Shown here piece after piece: positions 8,339 to 14,261 of a stretch of 14,261 nucleotides of DNA. Made by a program: the position numbers and the translations under genes. The number at the start of each line of letters is the position of its first letter. The stretch's first letter is position 1. The DNA comes from Tidjanibacter sp. (GTDB lineage Bacteria; Bacteroidota; Bacteroidia; Bacteroidales; Rikenellaceae). The notes under the pieces are model-generated. The model did not search any database, was not told the origin of the DNA, and worked only from the letters and a program-made list of their open reading frames with translations. The stretch is from positions 1 to 14,261 of the forward strand of contig JAFYRC010000085.1 in assembly GCA_017547065.1 (NCBI GenBank), given 5' to 3'.

Positions 8339-8385
8339 AAATTGCCGACGTGGGGCCACACATAATTTCCCCACGCCGGCAATTT
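8339..8385 (-). terminator. Rho-independent terminator after the lipoprotein gene
   Basis: Positions 8339-8355 and 8369-8385 form a 17-bp stem with one G-U wobble around a 13-base loop. On the minus strand the stem ends in AATTTTATCG, a short U-run, and it begins 16 bases after the stop of the lipoprotein gene at 8402. It should end most transcripts coming from susC/susD through that lipoprotein. The 60-odd bases between it and the GH89 start are A/C-rich on the minus strand (runs of seven A) and show no clear TAnnTTTG box. The GH89 operon therefore depends either on read-through or on a promoter I cannot recognise. Confidence 0.85.
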
Positions 8386-8401
8386 GTTGGTTTAGAGATG
8401 C

Positions 8402-9697
8402 TTATTTAGCAACAACCATCTGGCACTTGATGTTCAAGTAGCAGGGTTTGAGGAAGATGGTCTGTGCCAACTCACGGTCGATGTACTTCTTGCCGGTAGC
8501 CTCGTCGGTTACGAATGCACCAGAGTCATCGGGCAACTGCAATATCTGGATGATACCATAGGTGAGAGGCTCGCCCTCAACGACTTTGCTGTGGCTACGC
8601 ATAATCAGGTAGTCGCCTGCGCGGAAGTTCTCGCCGAGTGCTGCAGCCATCGAAGCAGCATTGTCGCCAGCTTTACCCCAACGACGATACATATTCTTGT
8701 TGCTCAGGCTGGTGGGCTCGTTCTCAACGCCAAGGGTAGCGTTGTCCAATACGCGCTGAATCTCACCCAACATATAGAATGCCCTCATCTGGTCAGCCAA
8801 GGTGTTGATCTCCTCGGGGATCGAGATGAACAAACCGTCAACAAAAGCATACTCCTCAGCATCGTAGGAGTCACCTGCCCACGAACCAACTACGCGGCTC
8901 AAAGCGGAAGTCTTGCAGTTGGCTTTGTCAAGTTTGTGCTCGCCATACTGGTAAACGTCGCACTGACGGCCAATGGTACCTGCGGTAAGGGTGGGGATGT
9001 CGGTGAAGGCATAACCCCTCTCGCCACCGATGTAGGCTTTGTTGGAGGTGTTCTGGAGTACGTTGCTGAAACAGAACGAAGCACCAGCACCGTCAACGGG
9101 AAGAAGCTCGTTGAGCGAAACGATGTGTTTCACAGTACCGTTTACGTTCACACCATCCATCGAGATGAACGAAGGAGTGTCGCTACCTGCACCGGTGTTC
9201 TCCTCAGGATAGAGCTCGGGGTTGTTCTCGTGGTTGGGAATCATAATGTCGGCCATAACGGTTGCTGCGGGCTCGCACCATACACCATAGTTCCACTCGC
9301 CCTCAACTGCGCCCAAAGCGTAGTAGAAAGAAGCAGCTTTGGTACCAGCTACAACTTTAACCTCAACGTGGGTAGCCTCTTTGGTATCAGCAAACCAGAG
9401 CTGATCAACCTCGTTACCCTCCTGCTCGAGAGTCTGTGCCGAACCTTTAGCAACATAAGCGTCGCCACTCTTTGCAACACCAGTCAGAACAACCTCGGTG
9501 AGAGCTGCATTGGTGGTTACGGTACCTTTGATAGCAAGGGGGCTACCATAGGCTACACCCTCTGCCAAAGCGGCCTCAACGCCCTCTGCCAAAGCGATGG
9601 TTGCATCAAGTTTCTCCTGCTTCTTGTCGTTAGGATCATTCTCGCAAGCTACCAGAGCTACTGCCAGCATTGCAATTGCAAATAAAGTTTTTTTCAT
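8402..9697 (-). CDS. Lipoprotein of unknown function, possible surface glycan-binding protein
   Basis: A 431-residue protein that I cannot assign to a named family. The signal peptide ends in ALVAC with Cys18, followed by the acidic ENDPND, which favours surface export in Bacteroidetes. Residues about 30-132 look like an Ig-like beta-sandwich (alternating strands with LAIKGTVTTNAALTEVVLTG at 54-73). The remaining 300 residues form an unrecognised domain rich in Gly, Asn and aromatic residues, with cysteines. No catalytic motif is seen. Position in a SusC/SusD locus and architecture suggest a surface glycan-binding role, by analogy only. Codon use differs from the neighbours: Ala is mostly GCT/GCA and Val GTT/GTA, where the GH89 genes favour GCC and GTG. 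This suggests selection for high expression or a different origin. It is isolated by 66 nt upstream and a strong terminator downstream. Confidence 0.85.
   Translation of the reverse strand: MKKTLFAIAMLAVALVACENDPNDKKQEKLDATIALAEGVEAALAEGVAYGSPLAIKGTVTTNAALTEVVLTGVAKSGDAYVAKGSAQTLEQEGNEVDQLWFADTKEATHVEVKVVAGTKAASFYYALGAVEGEWNYGVWCEPAATVMADIMIPNHENNPELYPEENTGAGSDTPSFISMDGVNVNGTVKHIVSLNELLPVDGAGASFCFSNVLQNTSNKAYIGGERGYAFTDIPTLTAGTIGRQCDVYQYGEHKLDKANCKTSALSRVVGSWAGDSYDAEEYAFVDGLFISIPEEINTLADQMRAFYMLGEIQRVLDNATLGVENEPTSLSNKNMYRRWGKAGDNAASMAAALGENFRAGDYLIMRSHSKVVEGEPLTYGIIQILQLPDDSGAFVTDEATGKKYIDRELAQTIFLKPCYLNIKCQMVVAK
9558..9605 (-). repeat. 24-bp partial tandem duplication inside the lipoprotein gene
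   Basis: The 15-mer CCCTCTGCCAAAGCG occurs at 9558-9572 and again at 9582-9596, a spacing of 24 bases, so the reading frame is kept. In the protein this gives ALAEGV twice (residues 35-40 and 43-48), just after the lipoprotein linker. The rest of the second unit has diverged. It looks like a small in-frame duplication that lengthens the tether. Confidence 0.6.
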
Positions 9698-9763
9698 AAA
9701 AGTAATGTTTTAGAAAAAGGTTAATAAAATTGGTTGATTAAATAGGTTTTTGTGTGTTTATTG
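9698..9763 (-). promoter_or_regulatory. AT-rich 66-nt leader before the codon-biased lipoprotein gene
   Basis: The gap between the EEP gene stop and the lipoprotein ATG is almost pure A/T-rich sequence, unlike the 14-19 nt gaps between the preceding three genes. On the minus strand it contains TTATTAACCTTTTTC about 20 bases before the ATG, but no exact match to the Bacteroidetes TAnnTTTG/TTTG promoter. It may hold an internal promoter or simply be an unstructured, easily initiated leader. The assignment is tentative. Confidence 0.25.
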
Positions 9764-10537
9764 TTACTTAATGGTAATGTTCGAAACAACGGGGAAGTGG
9801 TCCGAAAGGGTGCAGTCCGTGAGCACCTTGGTGGAGTTGAGCACGGCGGGCTGTGCTCCACGGTAGTAGATGTAGTCAATCTTGATGGTTGGCTTGGTCG
9901 AACTGAATGTTTTATCGTTGTTGGTCATATTCTGCCAACCTGCCTCCACGAGCGCACGCATCTCCTTGGTGTCGGGCTCGGCGTTCATGTCGCCCACCAA
10001 CACCACAGCGTTGGGCCACTTGGCAAAGTATTTGTTGATGAAAGCCACCTGCTCTTGGCGAGCCTCGCTCGATTTCACCTCCAAGTGGGTGCTCACAAAG
10101 GTCAACAACTCGCCACTGGGCAACTCGGCCGTGGCAACCAACATCGTGCGCTGCTCGGTGCCCTCCCTGTGGGGCAGCAGCACTCGCTCACTCTTGATGA
10201 TGGGGTAGCGGCTCAGAATACCCACGCCATAGTAGCCACCCTTGTAGTTGATGGCCTTACCATAGAGGCCAAACATACCTGCGCGGTAGGCAATCTCGTT
10301 CACGAATTTCACTCCGTGCTGATGGGGAGCCCTATCCCTTTTGGTGGCCCAGTCGCACTCCTGCAACGCCACAAAATCGGCCTCCTGCGAGGCTACAAAG
10401 TCGCCCAACTGCTCCACGGTGGCAAGCTCGCCAAAGCGGAGGTTGTAGCTCATAATCCTCAGTGGATTCTTGGCCGAAGCCATAAGGCTCACAGCCACCA
10501 CTGCCACGAGGGTTAATGCAATCTTTTTCATATTCAT
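9764..10537 (-). CDS. Secreted endonuclease/exonuclease/phosphatase (EEP) family protein, copy 1
   Basis: A 257-residue protein with a Sec signal peptide (residues 1-22, cleavage near ASA-K). The rest is a single EEP (DNase I-like, Mg-dependent phosphoesterase) domain. All landmarks are present: MSYNLRFG with Asn32, ALQECDWATKR with metal ligand Glu60, GILSRYP (106-112), STHLEV with His151, VGDMNAEP with Asp183 and Asn185, IDYIYY with Asp221-Tyr222, and LSDHFPV with catalytic Asp246-His247. Members of this superfamily cleave phosphoester bonds in nucleic acids, inositol phosphates and sphingomyelin. Export and a SusC/SusD context argue for an extracytoplasmic phosphorylated substrate rather than a DNA-repair role. 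Met3 (10531) is an alternative start. The gene follows the Asn/Gly-linker lipoprotein by 19 nt. The exact substrate is unknown. Confidence 0.92.
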   Translation of the reverse strand: MNMKKIALTLVAVVAVSLMASAKNPLRIMSYNLRFGELATVEQLGDFVASQEADFVALQECDWATKRDRAPHQHGVKFVNEIAYRAGMFGLYGKAINYKGGYYGVGILSRYPIIKSERVLLPHREGTEQRTMLVATAELPSGELLTFVSTHLEVKSSEARQEQVAFINKYFAKWPNAVVLVGDMNAEPDTKEMRALVEAGWQNMTNNDKTFSSTKPTIKIDYIYYRGAQPAVLNSTKVLTDCTLSDHFPVVSNITIK

Positions 10538-10556
10538 AGGTTAGCGTTTTATCGGT

Positions 10557-11405
10557 TTAGAAAAACTTTTCCATTGTCACTTTCCAGTAGGGGAGGTTGA
10601 TGGTCTTCATCTGCTCAATCGAGCGGCACACCATCATTGCGGGGCAGAGCACCATCACATCATAAGGGGTGCCTTTGCTCTCGGCAAACTCCACACGGTA
10701 GCCCATGAAGTTCGACTTCAGCCACGAGCTAATGGCCTCCTTCTGGTCGGCGAGCACCGAGGCAATCAACACGCCGTCGTTCTGCCACGACACGCCGAAG
10801 TGCTCCACAGCCTTCTCCACCTCCTCCACGCTCTCGATGCGAGCGGAGTAGAATGTGAGGGTTGCCGACTTCGACAAGCCTACGTTGAACGTCACGCCCG
10901 AGATGTTCACGCCGTCGGCACCAGTAGTGCCCACAATCGATGAACTTGCATAGCGGCTCACCATAGCTGTACCTTCGGTGGTCTGTGCCTTTGTGGGGCC
11001 GGTTTGGAGGAAAAAGCTGTAAGCTTTGTTGTCGTAGGCCATCTGCACGGCGGGCTGTTTCTGGCCCACGGTGAAGTTACACAGGTCGAACATGTAGGCC
11101 ACCGAACGGGGCGCCTCCTGCGAGCTGATAAACTGCGACGCAACGCCCGCATCCCTCATTGTGAAGTAGTTACCCTCGGCCTCCAACGTGGTGAAGTAGT
11201 CCACACGGAAGAGGTTTGCCGACACGGGAGTTTCGGGTATCTCGGGGGCCACATAGTCGCCTCCGTTCTCTCCGCCACCATTGTTGTTACCACCTCCATT
11301 GTTCGTACCTCCATTATCATCGGGCACGGGTCCGCAGGCCGTGGCCAATGCTGCAAGGAGCATCGGCCACACTCTGCCAAGAAGCTTTATTGTTGTGCGT
11401 GTCAT
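10557..11405 (-). CDS. Lipoprotein with Asn/Gly-rich linker, unknown function
   Basis: A 282-residue protein of no family I recognise. A leader of about 23 residues ends in the lipobox ATAC with Cys24. It is followed by PVPDD and a low-complexity tether of Asn, Gly and Glu (about residues 31-50) that would hold the folded part away from the membrane. The remainder, about 60-282, looks like a globular alpha/beta domain with predicted strands (YSFFLQTG, GVNISGVTFNVGL, ATLTFYSARI) and a helix (SVEEVEKAVEHFG). It carries no known catalytic motif. It is embedded between two EEP genes with gaps of 14 and 19 nt, so it is almost certainly co-translated with them and may be a binding partner or accessory. 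Its C-terminus (YWKVTMEKFF) is strand-like. It could be a distant glycan-binding protein. Confidence 0.82.
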   Translation of the reverse strand: MTRTTIKLLGRVWPMLLAALATACGPVPDDNGGTNNGGGNNNGGGENGGDYVAPEIPETPVSANLFRVDYFTTLEAEGNYFTMRDAGVASQFISSQEAPRSVAYMFDLCNFTVGQKQPAVQMAYDNKAYSFFLQTGPTKAQTTEGTAMVSRYASSSIVGTTGADGVNISGVTFNVGLSKSATLTFYSARIESVEEVEKAVEHFGVSWQNDGVLIASVLADQKEAISSWLKSNFMGYRVEFAESKGTPYDVMVLCPAMMVCRSIEQMKTINLPYWKVTMEKFF

Positions 11406-11419
11406 AATGTGTCTATTGT

Positions 11420-12229
11420 TTAGTTGTTAGGGGTGTAGATCAGGTCTGCCACGATGAAACGGTGGTCCGAAAGGTCGGGGCAGTCCAAAATCTCATATTT
11501 CACCACACTCCAACCCGTCTTGGGCGAAGCCATAACGTAGTCGAGCCTCTGGTTTGCGTAGGTGATGTCGGGACGGCTTGTGGGGTAGGTGTCGCCGTAG
11601 CCCTTACCGAGGTCCACCCAGCGGTTGCCTGCATAGGTATAGGGGTCGCTACCCTCTTGTGAGTTGAAATCGCCAATCAGCAGGGTGGGGGTAGTGCTAT
11701 CCTCCTTGAACATTTTGGAGTTCACGTCGGCCAGGTGCTGAATGGTAATCTGACCGCTTTCCAGTGCGAGGTGTGTAGTTGCCACCCTCACCACTCCGCC
11801 CTCGGGCAGAGTGAGGTACAACCAGGCTGTCGACCTTGGCTCCCTGGCTCCAGTGATGTTGGAGATGATCTTTGTGAGGCCCCAGAAGGGGTAGCGGCAC
11901 AGCAGAGCCGTACCAAAGCCACCGCCCTGGTAGCTCATCGACTGGCTGAAGTAGGGCCACATACCCGTTGCCAAAGCAACCTCGTTCAGCCAATCACGGC
12001 CACCATTACGGTTGGTGCGATAGTCCACCTCTTGCAGGCACACCACATCGGGCTGATATTGGTTAATCAGTTCGGCATAGGGGGCCGACTTGTAGCCACA
12101 ATACCTGCCACACTCCTTGATGTTCATCGACATCACACGGATAGAAAAGCCACTCTCCTGGGCCTTTGCCACCTGCAATGATGCCACGGCCAGCAGCACC
12201 GTGAGGACTATTTTGGTTGTTCGTTTCAT
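11420..12229 (-). CDS. Secreted endonuclease/exonuclease/phosphatase (EEP) family protein, copy 2
   Basis: A 269-residue protein with a signal peptide (residues 1-23, cleavage after AKA, mature start QESG) and one EEP domain. Conserved positions are MSMNIKE with Asn36, LQEVDYRTNR with Glu67, ALLCRYP (108-114), TTHLAL with His153, IGDFNSQEG with Asp187 and Asn189, RLDYVMA with Asp230-Tyr231, and LSDHRFIV with Asp255-His256. The phosphoesterase core is complete, so activity is expected. It shares the QE-x-D-[WY]-x-T-x-R pattern with copy 1, but the region after the first motif contains extra cysteines (CGRYCGY, 40-46) and the loops differ, so the two are paralogs rather than a recent duplication. 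It is the first gene after susD, with a 62-nt gap that contains a hairpin. Confidence 0.92.
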   Translation of the reverse strand: MKRTTKIVLTVLLAVASLQVAKAQESGFSIRVMSMNIKECGRYCGYKSAPYAELINQYQPDVVCLQEVDYRTNRNGGRDWLNEVALATGMWPYFSQSMSYQGGGFGTALLCRYPFWGLTKIISNITGAREPRSTAWLYLTLPEGGVVRVATTHLALESGQITIQHLADVNSKMFKEDSTTPTLLIGDFNSQEGSDPYTYAGNRWVDLGKGYGDTYPTSRPDITYANQRLDYVMASPKTGWSVVKYEILDCPDLSDHRFIVADLIYTPNN

Positions 12230-12264
12230 ATCGTTCCTTTACTTACGATTTCTTTCTTTTATGT

Positions 12265-12285
12265 GTGGGCATTAGGGATGCCCAC
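12265..12285 (-). other. Intercistronic hairpin after susD
   Basis: GTGGGCAT (12265-12272) pairs perfectly with ATGCCCAC (12278-12285) around a 5-base loop. The hairpin starts 7 bases after the susD stop codon. On the minus strand it is followed by ACATAAAAGAAAG, with no U-run, so it is not a standard rho-independent terminator. It may protect the 3' end of the susC-susD message or lower downstream expression. Confidence 0.6.
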
Positions 12286-12291
12286 CTCCCA

Positions 12292-13980
12292 CTACCAGCC
12301 CGGATTGTTGGGGGCGAGGTTGGGGTTGAGCTGCATCTGTGCGAAGGGCAGCGAGAGCAGATAGTGCTTGTTGGGGTCGAACGTACGGCCCGTTTCGAGC
12401 AACAGATACTTCTCGCCGTCAACGTTTACCCAGGTCAGCTGGTTTAGGTCAACTTTGAGTCTGCTCTGGTCGAGCCACCTGCGGTTTACACCCAAGAGGT
12501 CCTCGCCGAGAGTCTCACCCTCCCTCCAACGGATGATATCGAAGTAGCGGTGACCCTCATAGAAGAGCTCCACGTTACGCTCACGGCGAATCTCAGCGCG
12601 GATGTTGCTGCCTGCGGGCAACTTATCAAGTTTCATAGGCACCATACCAACCCTTGCACGGAGGAGGTTGATGGAGTTGTCGAGGTCGGTCTGTGTGAGT
12701 GTACCCAGCAACTCTTTGGCCTCGGCGTAGTTAAGCAACACCTCAGCATAACGCATCATAACAATGTCGTTGTCGTCGTGGCTCACATACTTCACTGTCG
12801 AAGGCTCAACATACTTGCGCATATAATATCCCGTGTAGGTCATCGCGCCGCTCTTGTCGTTGATCAACAGAGGGTAGCGATAGATGCTCTTGTCGGTGCT
12901 GGTAATGTCGCCATCGGGGCCACCGGTCCAGGGGGTGCCGGGAGCGAGGATGGTCTGACACATACGGGGGTCCCTATTCTCGAAGACCTCCTCGTAGGTG
13001 TTGCACTTCTTGGGATCCCAAATCTGACCGTCGGCCGTGAGGTAGAGCTCGATAGCCTTCTTGGTGGGGATCCAACGAGCGTAGTCACCGGGTACCCAGT
13101 TGCAACGCGACACGTTGTGCGAAGTACGAGCCTCGGCACCCAGGTCGTAGTTGTAGACGTAGGCGAGGATGGTCTCCTTGTTGGCTGCAACGCGCGATGC
13201 ACGTCCGGTGTAGGTAAACAGATTGCAGTAGTCCTCGTCGGGCTTACCGGTGGAGTAGAGCTCGTGGTAGGGGTTTGCCATAGCCCTCTCGCAGGCGTTC
13301 ACAGCGTCGGCATAGCGACCATTGAAGAGGTAGATGCGTGAGAGCAACACGAGGGCTGCGGCCTGCGACACGCGACCAAACTCGTTGCTGGCAGCGGTGA
13401 TATACTCGGGCAGTGCTTTGTAGTGATCCTCGAGATCTTTGCTGATCTTGTCAATAACAAAATCCCTCTTATCCCTTCCGCGGTACACGTCGGGCGACTC
13501 AACGTTGAGCACTTTGTCGATGTAGGGCACATCGCCGAAGTAGTTGGTCAGCAACCAGTAGTTGTAGGCGCGATAGAAATAGGCCTCAGCGGCATACCTC
13601 TCCCTAATCTCGGTGGGTACATTCACGGCCCTGTTGTAGTTGGCTAAGAAGTAGTTAGCCGTACCGATACCCTCGTAGGCCCTCACCCAAATGGAGTTGA
13701 GGTTGCCGATGTTGGTAGCGTAGTTACCGCCACCAATGGTACGGAACGCGGTGGTCACTGCCCAGGGGGCAAAATCGGCCATAATCTCGGAGATGTTGAG
13801 CCAGTAGGAACCCTGCATACAGGTGGTGAAAGTGTTGGCCACACTTTTGAGGTGCTCCTCGTTCTGCCAGAAGTTTTCGTCGGTGATTTGGTCGAATTGC
13901 GGACGCTCCAAGAAGTCGTCGTTGCAACCCACCATCAGTGCTGTTGTGGCAATCAGCAAACCGTATATAATCTTTTTCAT
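12292..13980 (-). CDS. susD: SusD/RagB family outer-membrane glycan-binding lipoprotein
   Basis: A 562-residue SusD homolog that caps the SusC channel and binds the imported glycan at the cell surface. The lipoprotein signal ends in LMVGC with Cys19, followed by NDDF, an acidic surface-export signal. Typical SusD elements are FLERPQFDQITDENFW (23-38), the TPR-like AEAYFYRAYNYWLLTNYFGD (131-150), RIYLFNGRYADAVNACERAM (215-234), YAEVLLNYAEAKELLG (411-426), ELFYEGHRYFDIIRW (471-485), and the C-terminal NPNLAPNNPGW. The length is normal. It follows the susC stop by 71 nt. The start is the ATG that opens the lipoprotein signal. The gene name denotes family; the glycan is not starch as far as can be judged. 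Confidence 0.96.
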   Translation of the reverse strand: MKKIIYGLLIATTALMVGCNDDFLERPQFDQITDENFWQNEEHLKSVANTFTTCMQGSYWLNISEIMADFAPWAVTTAFRTIGGGNYATNIGNLNSIWVRAYEGIGTANYFLANYNRAVNVPTEIRERYAAEAYFYRAYNYWLLTNYFGDVPYIDKVLNVESPDVYRGRDKRDFVIDKISKDLEDHYKALPEYITAASNEFGRVSQAAALVLLSRIYLFNGRYADAVNACERAMANPYHELYSTGKPDEDYCNLFTYTGRASRVAANKETILAYVYNYDLGAEARTSHNVSRCNWVPGDYARWIPTKKAIELYLTADGQIWDPKKCNTYEEVFENRDPRMCQTILAPGTPWTGGPDGDITSTDKSIYRYPLLINDKSGAMTYTGYYMRKYVEPSTVKYVSHDDNDIVMMRYAEVLLNYAEAKELLGTLTQTDLDNSINLLRARVGMVPMKLDKLPAGSNIRAEIRRERNVELFYEGHRYFDIIRWREGETLGEDLLGVNRRWLDQSRLKVDLNQLTWVNVDGEKYLLLETGRTFDPNKHYLLSLPFAQMQLNPNLAPNNPGW

Positions 13981-14051
13981 ACTCTTGTGTTCGTTTTTTT
14001 TGAATCGTTTCTACTTTACTGTTTTCCTCTTTGTTCACACTCTTTTGCGTT

Positions 14052-14261
14052 CTATCGGAATGTGACGCTCAAACCCAATACGCAGGTCTTAACCTGGGGG
14101 TAGTAACCACCGCTCGAAACGGGAGTTTCGGGGTCGTAGGCGTAGAAGAAATCACTAACGGTCAGCAGGTTGTCGGCCGAAACATAAACGCGGCACTTCT
14201 CGATTTTTGCTTTCTTGGTAATCTTCGAAGGCAGAGTGTAACCCAACTGAATGTTCTTCAA
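14052..14261 (-). CDS. susC: SusC/RagA TonB-dependent receptor, C-terminal fragment (gene continues past right edge)
   Basis: Only the last 69 codons are in the window, and the gene enters from the right edge with no start visible. The fragment has the typical end of a SusC barrel: KNIQLGYTLP, then VYVSADNLLTVSDF, then YYPQVKTCVLGLSVTFR. The aromatic-plus-arginine end fits a beta-barrel C-terminus recognised for outer-membrane insertion. Its position directly before susD on the same strand supports the assignment. As the first gene of such loci, it would be preceded beyond the window by the promoter and possibly the sensor or sigma-factor regulator. Confidence 0.93.
   Translation of the reverse strand: MKNIQLGYTLPSKITKKAKIEKCRVYVSADNLLTVSDFFYAYDPETPVSSGGYYPQVKTCVLGLSVTFR

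Noticed and set aside
8275..8382. An extended N-terminus for the second GH89 enzyme starting at 8382
   Set aside because: These 36 codons would be read from the terminator hairpin and the A-rich leader. The internal ATG gives a normal lipoprotein signal with a lipobox, which the longer form would bury.
10557..11405. Short tandem repeat as a phase-variable tract in the Asn/Gly linker of the lipoprotein
   Set aside because: The coding DNA for the linker is not an exact repeat. The units differ in sequence and spacing, so slipped-strand switching is not supported.
9764..12229. EEP proteins as DNA-repair nucleases
   Set aside because: Both begin with clear Sec signal peptides and sit in a SusC/SusD operon, so a cytoplasmic repair role is unlikely. 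A role in extracellular DNA degradation cannot be fully excluded.

Overview
The window reads as Bacteroidales chromosome. It holds a SusC/SusD-type outer-membrane glycan uptake pair, several lipoproteins with Bacteroidetes-style lipoboxes, genes with no recognisable Shine-Dalgarno sequences, and a base composition somewhat above half G+C by eye. A gut genus such as Alistipes would fit, but the genus is inference. No rRNA, tRNA, CRISPR array, insertion sequence or phage gene was seen.

Layout. Nine complete genes and one partial gene lie on the minus strand, so the locus is read from right to left. At the right edge is the 3' end of a susC-like TonB-dependent receptor gene, cut by the window. 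It is followed by susD, a secreted endonuclease/exonuclease/phosphatase (EEP) fold protein, an unrecognised lipoprotein with an Asn/Gly-rich linker, a second secreted EEP protein, and another unrecognised lipoprotein that ends in a strong terminator. After that terminator come two GH89 alpha-N-acetylglucosaminidases, a glycerate 2-kinase and a GntP-family permease, spaced 17 to 36 nt apart like one operon. One plus-strand gene at the left edge, a secreted alpha/beta hydrolase, converges on this array. The two sides share a long perfect palindrome that can terminate both strands. Beside it lies a short structured intergenic element that looks like a dispersed REP-type repeat.

Interpretation. 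This looks like a polysaccharide utilization locus (PUL). SusC/SusD would capture and import a glycan, the surface lipoproteins may help binding, and the GH89 enzymes would remove terminal alpha-linked GlcNAc. What is unusual is the combination with two exported EEP enzymes (metal-dependent phosphoesterase fold) and a tightly linked glycerate kinase plus permease. No sulfatase or polysaccharide lyase of the kind expected for heparan sulfate is present. The best speculative reading is a locus for an alpha-GlcNAc-bearing glycan that also contains phosphoester or phosphodiester groups, and possibly a glycerol- or glycerate-type unit. Candidates are a teichoic-acid-like polymer, a phosphorylated capsule, or a phosphorylated host or fungal glycan. 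The substrate cannot be read from the sequence. The regulator and the main promoter must lie beyond the right edge.
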